From assembly GCA_937958315.1 (NCBI GenBank), contig CALFGH010000077.1, positions 1 through 8,055 of the forward strand: 8,055 nt of DNA. Reading direction: 5' to 3'. A program made the position numbers and the translations under genes. The notes beneath the pieces were generated by a model that searched no databases, was not told the DNA's origin, and was given only the letters and a program-made list of their open reading frames with translations. This DNA is from an uncultured Collinsella sp. Its GTDB lineage: Bacteria; Actinomycetota; Coriobacteriia; Coriobacteriales; Coriobacteriaceae. This document shows positions 1-5,687 of this stretch, one piece after another (within the stretch, counting starts at the first letter, position 1; each line of letters begins with the position of its first letter).

Positions 1-2
1 CC

Positions 3-239
3 GAACTGGCTGCTGAACCCGGCGTCTTGGGTCCGGTCGACACCGACCGTCCCGAACTCATGGTGTGCGAGCACTGCCTGCTGACCGCCGAGGGCGTCTG
101 CGCCACCGATGCGACGGGGCAGGCCCGTTGCCGCGACTGCTTGCGTCGTCGGCAGGTGCGCTATCTGGTCGAGCGTGACGGTACACGTCTGTCAGTTGCC
201 ATCGACGCATGCGGCAGGACGAGGATTTTCCTGTCGTAG
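3..239 (+). CDS. C-terminal fragment of a probable U32-family peptidase-like protein
   Basis: This reading frame is open from the left edge (first full codon at base 3) to a TAG at 237-239, so the gene's start lies outside the window. Codon use is GC3-rich like the neighbours, which supports real coding. The visible 78 residues contain ELMVCEHC followed 17 residues later by CRDC, then VRYLVERDGTRLSVAID-CGRTRIF. This resembles the cysteine-containing region of U32-family peptidases/RNA-modifying proteins (YegQ/RlhA type), where an LMV-EHC segment, further cysteines and a D--GR(S/T)-(I/L) segment occur in this order and are thought to hold an Fe-S or metal site. That assignment is from memory of the family, not from an alignment. 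As I recall, such proteins usually continue for several dozen residues past this point, whereas this one stops almost at once, so it may be C-terminally shortened. It is followed by the tyrS promoter and is not overlapped by tyrS. Confidence 0.6.
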   Translation, partial: ELAAEPGVLGPVDTDRPELMVCEHCLLTAEGVCATDATGQARCRDCLRRRQVRYLVERDGTRLSVAIDACGRTRIFLS

Positions 240-258
240 ATGCTGCGTCGCGTCAGTT

Positions 259-267
259 TGTTATCAT
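259..267 (+). promoter_or_regulatory. Candidate extended -10 promoter for tyrS
   Basis: TGT followed by TATCAT (262-267) matches the TGn extended -10 arrangement, with five of six -10 bases. No good -35 hexamer stands 16-18 bases upstream, which is common for extended -10 promoters. Transcription would begin near 274, giving a leader of about 60 bases before tyrS. Confidence 0.45.
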
Positions 268-287
268 AAGAGAGTTTATGGACTTCC

Positions 288-314
288 AGCACCGCCGTTT
301 TCGGCGAGGGTGCT
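288..314 (+). promoter_or_regulatory. Imperfect hairpin in the tyrS leader
   Basis: AGCACC (288-293) pairs with GGTGCT (309-314) and GCCG (294-297) pairs with CGGC (302-305). The loop is TTTT (298-301) and three bases (306-308) bulge out. No T-run follows, so it is not an intrinsic terminator. The tyrS ribosome binding site starts seven bases downstream. The leader shows no T-box sequence of the kind that controls tyrS in many Firmicutes. The function is unknown. Confidence 0.35.
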
Positions 315-335
315 ATAGCAAAAGGAGGATACCCA

Positions 336-1547
336 ATGCTGTCTGTTGACGAGCAAATGCGTATCATCACCTCGGGCGCCGCGCAGATCGTCCCCGAGGC
401 CGACCTTCGCAAGAAGCTTGAGAAGGGCGAGCCCCTCAACATCAAGCTCGGCGTCGATCCCACCAGCCCCGACCTGCACCTGGGCCACGCCGTGCCGCTG
501 CGCAAGATGCGTCAGTTCCAGGACCTGGGCCACAACGTCACCCTCATCATCGGCAACGGTACCGCGCTGATTGGCGATCCTTCGGGCAAGAACTCCACCC
601 GCCCGCAGCTTTCGCAGGAGCAGATCGAGGCCAATGCCGAGACCTACGTGAGCCAGGCCATGAAGATTCTGGATCCCGAGAAGACCACCATCGTGCACAA
701 CGGTGACTGGATCTTGTCGATGGATCTGGCCGGTCTGCTGCAGGTGTGCTCCAAGTTCACTGTCGCCCGTATTCTCGAGCGCGACGACTTTACCAAGCGC
801 TACCAGTCTCAGACGCCGATCGCCCTGCATGAGTTCCTGTATCCCGTGATGCAGGCATACGATTCGGTCATGATTAAGGCTGACGTGGAGATGGGCGGCA
901 CCGATCAGCTCTTCAACCTGCTCGCCGGCCGTGAGCTCATGGAGAAGATGGGCATGGAGCCCCAGATTGCGCTCACCATGCCGCTGCTCGAGGGCACCGA
1001 TGGCGTCCGTAAGATGTCCAAGTCCTACGGTAACTACATCGGCCTGACCGACGCGCCCAAGGATATGTTCGGCAAGACCATGTCCATCCCCGACGAGATG
1101 ATCGGCAAGTACTACCGCCTGGCGAGCTCGCTCACCCCGGCCGAGGTCGACAAGATCGACGCTGCTCTGGCCGACGGCTCCGCCGATCCCTATGAGCTCA
1201 AGCGCGCTCTGGGCCGCGACCTGTGCGACACCTACCACGGCGCCGGTGCCGGCGACGAGGCTCAGGCCGAGTTCGACCGCGTGTTCAAGGAGGGCCAGCT
1301 CGCCGACTTCCCCGAGAAGCATGTTGAGCTGACCGTCAACGACGAGGGGCAGATCTACCTCGCCGGCCTGCTCAAGGACCTGGGCCTTTCGGCTAGCGCC
1401 GGTCAGGCCCGTCGCGATATCGACGGCGGCGGTGTCAAAATCAACGGCAAGGCCGTGGCTCCCAAGAGCTACAACATCGATCCCAGCGTCCTCAAGCTGG
1501 GCGACACCCTCTCCGTAGGCAAGCGCAAGGGCTTTAAGTTGGTCTAG
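336..1547 (+). CDS. tyrS: Tyrosine--tRNA ligase (TyrRS)
   Basis: Cytoplasmic class I aminoacyl-tRNA synthetase that activates tyrosine with ATP and charges tRNA-Tyr (EC 6.1.1.1). The 403-residue protein has the HIGH-type signature HLGH at residues 48-51, the tyrosine/ATP-site segments GDPSGK (80-85) and MGGTDQ (186-191), and a canonical KMSKS loop at 226-230. An S4-like RNA-binding domain occupies roughly residues 340-403 (RRDIDGGGVKINGK near 359-372). The literal KMSKS and the LLEGTDGVRKMSKS context place it with the type-2 (TyrZ-like) bacterial enzymes rather than the E. coli type, which has KFGKT. The ATG at 336 is fixed by AAAGGAGGA at 321-329. The gene stands alone: it has its own candidate promoter at 259-267 and a strong terminator at 1577-1610. 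Length and motifs are complete, and nothing suggests damage. Confidence 0.97.
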   Translation: MLSVDEQMRIITSGAAQIVPEADLRKKLEKGEPLNIKLGVDPTSPDLHLGHAVPLRKMRQFQDLGHNVTLIIGNGTALIGDPSGKNSTRPQLSQEQIEANAETYVSQAMKILDPEKTTIVHNGDWILSMDLAGLLQVCSKFTVARILERDDFTKRYQSQTPIALHEFLYPVMQAYDSVMIKADVEMGGTDQLFNLLAGRELMEKMGMEPQIALTMPLLEGTDGVRKMSKSYGNYIGLTDAPKDMFGKTMSIPDEMIGKYYRLASSLTPAEVDKIDAALADGSADPYELKRALGRDLCDTYHGAGAGDEAQAEFDRVFKEGQLADFPEKHVELTVNDEGQIYLAGLLKDLGLSASAGQARRDIDGGGVKINGKAVAPKSYNIDPSVLKLGDTLSVGKRKGFKLV

Positions 1548-1576
1548 CAAGTAGGTCAACCTAACATGTGCAATAG

Positions 1577-1610
1577 GGCCGCAGCCGGAACTCCCGACTG
1601 CGGCCTTTTT
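1577..1610 (+). terminator. Intrinsic terminator of tyrS
   Basis: GGCCGCAG (1577-1584) pairs perfectly with CTGCGGCC (1598-1605). After one mismatch the stem continues CGG (1586-1588) with CCG (1594-1596), around a five-base loop. Five T residues follow (1606-1610). The site lies 30 bases after the tyrS stop codon. Confidence 0.92.
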
Positions 1611-1615
1611 AGATA

Positions 1616-1696
1616 ATCCCTTGGGGACGGAGGAAAATGGATCACCGAGGGGGTCGGTTTGGCCCGGTGATCCGTTTTCCTCCGTCCCCAAGGGAT
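1616..1696. repeat. Large intergenic palindrome with GGGGAC/GTCCCC arms
   Basis: The 32-base left arm (1616-1647) and right arm (1665-1696) are inverted copies, with a single T/G difference (1638 against 1674) that is still a G-U pair in RNA. The loop is 17 bases (1648-1664). The arms carry TTGGGGACGGAGGAAAA and its complement, then GGATCACCG and its complement. No T-run follows, so it is not an ordinary terminator; tyrS already has one just upstream. It lies entirely between genes. It shares the GGGGAC signature with the elements at 3652-3671 and 4685-4722, suggesting a dispersed palindromic (REP-like) family. No transposase gene is in the window. Confidence 0.85.
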
Positions 1697-1751
1697 CATT
1701 TGGCGGTGCCGTTAAGCGGAAGGGGTGTTATCGGCGGCCTCCTTTTGGGCA

Positions 1752-1757
1752 TACAAT
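1752..1757 (+). promoter_or_regulatory. Candidate -10 box upstream of ade
   Basis: TACAAT matches five of six -10 consensus bases. The -35 position is weak (TTATCG at 1728-1733, 18-base spacer). If used, transcription starts near 1764, just before the hairpin at 1770-1799, leaving no room for a separate sensing domain. Confidence 0.35.
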
Positions 1758-1769
1758 GGCTATTGGTTT

Positions 1770-1805
1770 GCTGCGGTGAAGGCCTGTCCGCTCCGCAGCT
1801 TTTTT
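1770..1805 (+). terminator. Terminator-type hairpin in the ade leader (possible attenuator)
   Basis: GCTGCGG (1770-1776) pairs perfectly with CCGCAGC (1793-1799) around a 16-base loop, followed by six T residues (1800-1805). The ade ribosome binding site begins nine bases later (1814). tyrS has its own terminator about 160 bases upstream, so this hairpin most simply acts on transcripts entering ade. GCGG at 1773-1776 can also pair with CCGC at 1788-1791, giving an alternative inner fold. Confidence 0.65.
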
Positions 1806-1825
1806 CTACGGTTAAAGGAGTATGT

Positions 1826-3646
1826 ATGTCCGTTGAGGTCATGAGATCTGTGATCGAGGCCGCCGAGGGTCGTGTGCCCGTTGACACGCTGTTTGCCAAC
1901 GCACAGATTGTCGATGTGTACGGCCAGCGCGTGGCGCCCGGTAGCGTTGCCGTCAAGGATGGCGTGATCGTCGGTGTGCTCTACGACGGTCGCGACGATG
2001 CCGCCGGTACGTATGAGGCTGCCGAGGTCATCGATTGCCAGGGCCGCTATCTTGCCCCCGGTTTTATTGACGGACACTTGCATATCGAGTCTTCGAACAT
2101 CCGCCCTGCCGAGTATGCGCGCATGGCGGCGACGCGCGGTACCACCACTGCCATTGCCGACAGCCACGAGATCGCCAACGTTTCCGGCCTGGACGGCCTG
2201 CGCTTTATGATCGAGGACGGCCGTCGCGCTCCTATTTCCATCAAGTACATGATGCCCTCGTGCGTGCCCGCGCTGCCCGACGAGCAGGCCGGTGCCGTCA
2301 TCACCGCTGCTGATATGCAGGCGTTTTTTGCCGAGCATCCGGGCGATGTCTTTGGCCTGGGCGAGATGATGAACCTGCCGGGCGTCTTTATGGCCGATCC
2401 CGAGACCTGCGCTCGAATCGACGCTGCCAACCAGACGCCGTCCAAACAGGTGGACGGTCACGCCCCGCTCGTTGCCGGCAAGGACCTCAACGCCTATGCC
2501 GCAGCAGGTATTATCGCTGACCATGAGTCGACGATTCCCGAGGAGGCACTCGACAAGCTGTCCCGCGGCATGTACGTGATGCTGCGCGAAGGTACGTGCA
2601 GCCATGACCTGGCCAACCTGTCGCCGATGCTGCTGGAAACCCCCGTGCGTGCCCGCCGTTGCTGCTTTGCGACCGACGACCGCGCTCCTTCCGATGCGCT
2701 TGCGACCGGCATGATCGACAACGCCTGCCGCGTGGCTATCGAGGCGGGCATCGACCCGGTGGTCGCTATCTCCATGGCGTCCCTTTCCACGGCTGAGGCA
2801 TTTGGCCTGGACCACGGCTGCCGCGACCCGCACGAGCTTCGCGGTGCGATTGCCCCGGGCAAGCGTGCCGACCTGCTGGTGCTCAATGACCTGACGTTTG
2901 CCACGGCTCCGCATCGCGTATATGCCGCCGGTGCTCTGGTGGCGCAGGACGGCACCTTTGTGGGCGAGATTGCACCCGAGATGGCCGAGGTTGCGGCCCT
3001 TGCCGATGAGCTGCGCGCCTCCGTTAAGCTGCCGAAGCTTTCGCTCGACGTATTCGACTATGCCTTTAAGCCGGGCGAGGCCGTGATTGACGTGGTGCCG
3101 GGCAAGGCCATCACGGGCATGGTTCGTCCCGAGACTGACGAGGACTTGCGCCGCATTATGCTGATTGAGCGCCATGGCCGCGGCGTGTCGCTGCAGGCCG
3201 AGGGCGCCGACGGTGATGGTCCTGCGGGCCTGGGTCTTGTTGGCAAGCACATCGGTCGCGGCTGGGTGCGCGGCTTCACCATCACCGGTGGCGCCATTGC
3301 CTCCACAATCGGCCACGACTCGCACAACGTATGCGTGGTGGGCGACAATGCCGCCGATATGATGGCTGCTGTTGAGGCTGTGGGCCAGGGTGGTCACGTG
3401 CTGGTGCGCAACGGCGAGGTCGTGGCGCGCATTCCGCTGGCGCTCGGCGGTCTGATGAGCGAAGGCACGGCCGAGGACGTTGCCGCGCAGCACGACGACT
3501 TTATGGTCAAGGCACGCGCTATGGGTATTGAGCCGCCGCTCGACCCCATCATGGGCATCATCTTCCTGCCCCTGCCGGTTATCCCGACGCTCCGCATCCG
3601 CCCCGAGGGCATGTTCGACGTCACAACCTTCACCTACGCCGACTAG
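1826..3646 (+). CDS. ade: Adenine deaminase
   Basis: Amidohydrolase-superfamily enzyme that hydrolyses adenine to hypoxanthine and ammonia (EC 3.5.4.2), feeding purine salvage in the cytoplasm. The 606-residue product carries the Ade hallmarks in order: PGFIDGHLHIESS (residues 78-90, metal-binding HxH at 84 and 86), ADSHEIANVSG (111-121), GLGE (177-180), DGHAPLVAGKDLNAY (210-224), IADHES (230-235) and CFATDDRAPSD (280-290, probable metal-ligand aspartate 284). The Ade-specific C-terminal domain has GHDSHNVCVVG near 496-506 and a PLP-IPTLRI segment near 582-591. The ATG at 1826 is preceded by AAAGGAG at 1814-1820. An in-frame ATG at 1637 lies inside the palindrome and adds 63 unconvincing residues, so it was not used. 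A terminator-like hairpin just upstream (1770-1805) suggests attenuation. Length is slightly above the usual 570-600. Confidence 0.95.
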   Translation: MSVEVMRSVIEAAEGRVPVDTLFANAQIVDVYGQRVAPGSVAVKDGVIVGVLYDGRDDAAGTYEAAEVIDCQGRYLAPGFIDGHLHIESSNIRPAEYARMAATRGTTTAIADSHEIANVSGLDGLRFMIEDGRRAPISIKYMMPSCVPALPDEQAGAVITAADMQAFFAEHPGDVFGLGEMMNLPGVFMADPETCARIDAANQTPSKQVDGHAPLVAGKDLNAYAAAGIIADHESTIPEEALDKLSRGMYVMLREGTCSHDLANLSPMLLETPVRARRCCFATDDRAPSDALATGMIDNACRVAIEAGIDPVVAISMASLSTAEAFGLDHGCRDPHELRGAIAPGKRADLLVLNDLTFATAPHRVYAAGALVAQDGTFVGEIAPEMAEVAALADELRASVKLPKLSLDVFDYAFKPGEAVIDVVPGKAITGMVRPETDEDLRRIMLIERHGRGVSLQAEGADGDGPAGLGLVGKHIGRGWVRGFTITGGAIASTIGHDSHNVCVVGDNAADMMAAVEAVGQGGHVLVRNGEVVARIPLALGGLMSEGTAEDVAAQHDDFMVKARAMGIEPPLDPIMGIIFLPLPVIPTLRIRPEGMFDVTTFTYAD

Positions 3647-3651
3647 TCATC

Positions 3652-3671
3652 GGGGACGTTCTTAAACGTCT
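3652..3671. repeat. Short GGGGAC palindrome after ade
   Basis: GACGTT (3655-3660) and AACGTC (3665-3670) form a perfect six-base inverted repeat around CTTA, preceded by GGG so that the element begins GGGGAC (3652-3657). It starts five bases after the ade stop codon and lacks a T-run. It shares the GGGGAC start with the palindromes at 1616-1696 and 4685-4722, but has no GTCCCC partner arm, so it may be a degraded or different member. Confidence 0.5.
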
Positions 3672-3785
3672 AGTCGCCTGCGACACTCTTTGACGTGTTG
3701 CCTGACGCTGCGACCGTGGGACCTCTGACGCGCGTGAGCTATTTGCTAGGTCCTTGTAACGTTTGCGCCCGCGGAGTCTTACCTG
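3672..3785 (+). other. Structured gene-free spacer between ade and the HAD gene
   Basis: No coding region is supported here. Several local inverted repeats are visible. GTCG (3673-3676) pairs with CGAC (3681-3684). Alternatively GCGACAC (3680-3686) pairs with GTGTTGC (3695-3701) around an eight-base loop, with one G-U pair. GGACCT (3719-3724) pairs with AGGTCC (3748-3753), and AGC (3737-3739) pairs with GCT (3745-3747) inside it. The tail after 3753 (TTGTAACGTTT) is only a weak terminator tract. TTGTAA at 3755-3760 with TCTTAC at 3777-3782 (16-base spacer) is a poor promoter candidate. The stretch may hold the end of the ade transcript and the start of the HAD leader. Confidence 0.35.
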
Positions 3786-3850
3786 AGCTCCCTTTGGGTA
3801 CGTTGGAATTGGATACACGTTCGATTCCAACAAGCCCGAAGGGAGCTTTT
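3786..3850 (+). promoter_or_regulatory. Long leader hairpin sequestering the HAD ribosome binding site
   Basis: AGCTCCCTTTGGG (3786-3798) pairs with CCCGAAGGGAGCT (3835-3847) with one G-U pair. After a short internal loop, GTTGGAAT (3802-3809) pairs perfectly with ATTCCAAC (3824-3831) around a loop of about 12-14 bases. Four T residues (3847-3850) follow, and the start codon is at 3853. The only plausible ribosome binding site, GAAGGGAG (3838-3845), lies wholly in the 3' arm. The element could therefore hold back translation, act as a weak terminator, or both. No known riboswitch consensus was recognised. Confidence 0.65.
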
Positions 3851-3852
3851 CC

Positions 3853-4647
3853 ATGTTTAAACTGATTGCATCCGATATGGACGGCACGTTGCTTGACGAA
3901 AACAGCCAGGTGCCTCCCGAGACCTACGAACTGATTCTGGCGCTACACGAGCATGGCGTGCATTTTGCCGCATCGTCAGGTCGCCGCTACGATCGCCTGT
4001 GCGAGTTCTTTGCGCCCGTTCGCGACAAGATGGACTTTGTCGCCGCTAACGGTGCCCAGGTCTACGCCGACGGCAAAATGGTAGACCGTGAGGTGTATTC
4101 GCACCTGGCGATTCGAAAGCTCGCCCAAGCAGTCGCGACGTTTCCCAATCTGCATCTTGCGCTCTTTGACCGAACCAAGTCCTTCCTGCTCGATGACGAG
4201 TGCAAGTTCGTGCGTGAGGTCGATAAGGACCTTCCCAATGCCGAGCGTATTTGGGAGCTGCCCGATCCCAGCGTAAATATCATCAAGGCGAGTATCTTTT
4301 GCGATGACGGTGTCGTTATGGACAGCGCCTACGTGCTACAGCGCGAACTTGGTCAGCTCTTTACTTTTGCGCCTTCGGGCAACGCGTGGATCGATGCTAT
4401 GCAGCCCGGTGTGTCGAAGGCCTCGGGCATCGCGCAGCTCGCGGAACACTACGGCATTGGACGCGACGAGGTCATGGCGTTTGGCGACTCGATGAACGAC
4501 TACGAGATCATTCGCTTTGTCGGCACGGGCTGCGCGATGGAAAACGCGCGCCCCGCGCTCAAAGCGGTTGCCGATCGCGTCGTAGGCTGCAACCGCGACC
4601 ACGCCGTTCAGCAGGAGCTCCGTCGCGTGCTGGAGAGTCTCGCCTAA
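3853..4647 (+). CDS. Cof-type HAD-IIB family phosphatase
   Basis: Haloacid dehalogenase-superfamily phosphatase of the Cof/HAD-IIB group: Mg-dependent, cytoplasmic, usually acting on small sugar or nucleotide phosphates. The true substrate cannot be read from sequence. All four catalytic motifs are present in 264 residues: motif I DMDGT (nucleophile D8, acid/base D10), motif II SSGR (41-44), motif III lysine K189 in GVSKASG, and motif IV GDSMND (211-216). The stretch between motifs II and III is the variable C2 cap that sets specificity. Length is typical (260-280). The ATG at 3853 is preceded by GAAGGGAG at 3838-3845, which is buried in the leader hairpin at 3786-3847. The gene is convergent with a second Cof-type phosphatase at 4758-5600. 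The two share motifs, but elsewhere differ enough that a recent duplication is unlikely. Confidence 0.93.
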   Translation: MFKLIASDMDGTLLDENSQVPPETYELILALHEHGVHFAASSGRRYDRLCEFFAPVRDKMDFVAANGAQVYADGKMVDREVYSHLAIRKLAQAVATFPNLHLALFDRTKSFLLDDECKFVREVDKDLPNAERIWELPDPSVNIIKASIFCDDGVVMDSAYVLQRELGQLFTFAPSGNAWIDAMQPGVSKASGIAQLAEHYGIGRDEVMAFGDSMNDYEIIRFVGTGCAMENARPALKAVADRVVGCNRDHAVQQELRRVLESLA

Positions 4648-4684
4648 TTCGGCAGATGGAGACGTTCCTTTTCTGTCGGCAGCC

Positions 4685-4722
4685 GGGGACAGTCTTTGCG
4701 GCGCCCCGCGAGGAGTGTCCCC
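4685..4722. repeat. GGGGACA/TGTCCCC palindrome between convergent HAD genes
   Basis: GGGGACA (4685-4691) pairs with TGTCCCC (4716-4722), and the inner GCGG (4698-4701) pairs with CCGC (4706-4709) around a four-base loop. The connecting segments 4692-4697 and 4710-4715 also match by Watson-Crick or G-U pairs except at one position, so the whole element folds as a single hairpin of about 17 base pairs. No T-run follows on either strand. It sits at the 3' ends of two convergent genes, a typical place for REP-like elements, and could help stop or protect both transcripts. It shares GGGGAC/GTCCCC with the palindrome at 1616-1696. Confidence 0.7.
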
Positions 4723-4757
4723 AACGACTACTTAGCTACCCTGCCGGGTTGATGCTG

Positions 4758-5600
4758 CTAGGCGAGGGCGGCCATGATGGTGCGGGCGACGCCGTCGTGG
4801 TCGTTGTCGTATTCGGTGATGGCGTCGGCGGCCTCGTGGTCTTCGGGTTCGCCGTTGATCATGGCCATGCCGTGGCCCGCTGTCTGCAGCATGGGGATGT
4901 CGTTGATGTTGTCGCCGAACGCCCAAGCGTCGGCGAGACGCTCGCCCAGGTGCTCGCATAGCCACGTGAGGGCCGTTCCCTTGGTGGCGCCCTCGCCCAT
5001 GACCTCGATATTCATGGCGTACGAACGCGTGACCTCAATGCCTCCGAGCGTGTCGAGCTCCGACGCGATGGCGTCGCGATCGGCCGGGTCGTGCCAGTAC
5101 ATGGCGATGCGTTCGAGCGTCTCGACCTCGTCGATCTTGCTGTCGATATCCATGTCGATCGGTGTTCGTGTGCGCTTGAGCGAGGCTGCGATATGGGGGT
5201 CGCCGCCGCAGAATTCGTCCAAGCGCGTGTAGAGCGAGCGGGGGAGGAAGCACTGCCCATCCGCGAAGATATCGAAGGTCACATCGTGGCCGGCGGCGAT
5301 GCGATGGATGCGATGGGCGATGCCGCAATCGAGCGGACGGCTCAATATGCGCGTGGCGTGTGAGGCGTCGGTGGGCACGTCGTCGTCGAGCTGCCAGACG
5401 CTGGCACCGTTGGCACAGACGGCATAGTGCACGGCGGGATGGGCGAGGATGGGCTCAAAGATGCCCGACAGCGGACGTCCCGTGCAAGGCACAAATTCAA
5501 TCCCGCGTCGAGCGAGCTCGTCGAGCATCGTCCAGGTGGCATCGCTCATCTGCTTATCGCTCGTCAACAGCGTTCCATCCATATCGGAAAACACAATCAT
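4758..5600 (-). CDS. Cof-type HAD-IIB family phosphatase
   Basis: Second HAD-superfamily phosphatase of the Cof/HAD-IIB class, 280 residues. Visible motifs are motif I DMDGT (D6 and D8), motif II TGRP (40-43), motif III K207 in GATKGTAL, and motif IV GDNIND (229-234), followed by the group's usual ending (NDHDGVARTIM, 266-276). The middle part, about residues 80-190, is the C2 cap domain. The substrate is not predictable. The start at 5600 is supported by a modest AAAGGG (plus-strand 5610-5615), nine bases upstream. The gene lies downstream of gltA on the same strand, but a strong terminator (5626-5664) ends only 25 bases before its start codon. It therefore needs read-through, or a promoter inside the end of gltA; TATAGA on the minus strand near 5670-5675 is a weak -10 candidate. 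Confidence 0.93.
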   Translation of the reverse strand: MIVFSDMDGTLLTSDKQMSDATWTMLDELARRGIEFVPCTGRPLSGIFEPILAHPAVHYAVCANGASVWQLDDDVPTDASHATRILSRPLDCGIAHRIHRIAAGHDVTFDIFADGQCFLPRSLYTRLDEFCGGDPHIAASLKRTRTPIDMDIDSKIDEVETLERIAMYWHDPADRDAIASELDTLGGIEVTRSYAMNIEVMGEGATKGTALTWLCEHLGERLADAWAFGDNINDIPMLQTAGHGMAMINGEPEDHEAADAITEYDNDHDGVARTIMAALA

Positions 5601-5625
5601 TTGATGCAGCCCTTTCTGCTGGCAT

Positions 5626-5664
5626 AAAAAGCGTGGCCGAGGGCGGTGATGCCCTGGCCACGCT
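5626..5664 (-). terminator. Intrinsic terminator of gltA
   Basis: Read on the minus strand, AGCGTGGCC (5664-5656) pairs perfectly with GGCCACGCT (5638-5630). An inner stem AGGGC/GCCCT continues it after one bulged base, with a six-base loop at 5645-5650. A run of T residues (complement of A at 5626-5630) follows. It lies 24 bases after the gltA stop codon. Confidence 0.9.
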
Positions 5665-5687
5665 CGAGTTCTATAACGGTCCGCGTT

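Noticed and set aside
240..335. T-box riboswitch for tyrS
   Set aside because: The leader is only about 60 bases, lacks the conserved T-box sequence and has no terminator with T-run.
276..1691. 471-codon open frame antisense to tyrS
   Set aside because: It is a mirror of tyrS caused by high GC at third codon positions, it runs through the terminator and palindrome, and the product is a low-complexity sequence without recognisable motifs.
1637..1825. In-frame upstream start that would lengthen adenine deaminase by 63 residues
   Set aside because: The ATG lies inside the palindrome, the added residues resemble no Ade sequence, the segment contains a terminator hairpin, and the strong AAAGGAG at 1814-1820 points to the ATG at 1826.
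1760..3493. 577-codon open frame antisense to ade
   Set aside because: It lies almost wholly opposite an intact, confidently identified gene. The histidine/glycine-rich product matches nothing I recognise, which is typical of antisense shadows in GC-rich DNA.
3786..3855. tRNA-like T-arm (GTTCGATTCC) in the HAD leader
   Set aside because: The flanking bases do not form a five-pair T stem, and no acceptor, D or anticodon arms fit around it.
4386..4961. 191-codon forward frame spanning the junction between the two HAD genes
   Set aside because: It overlaps both intact HAD genes in another frame and crosses the palindrome, and it has no ribosome binding site or recognisable motif.
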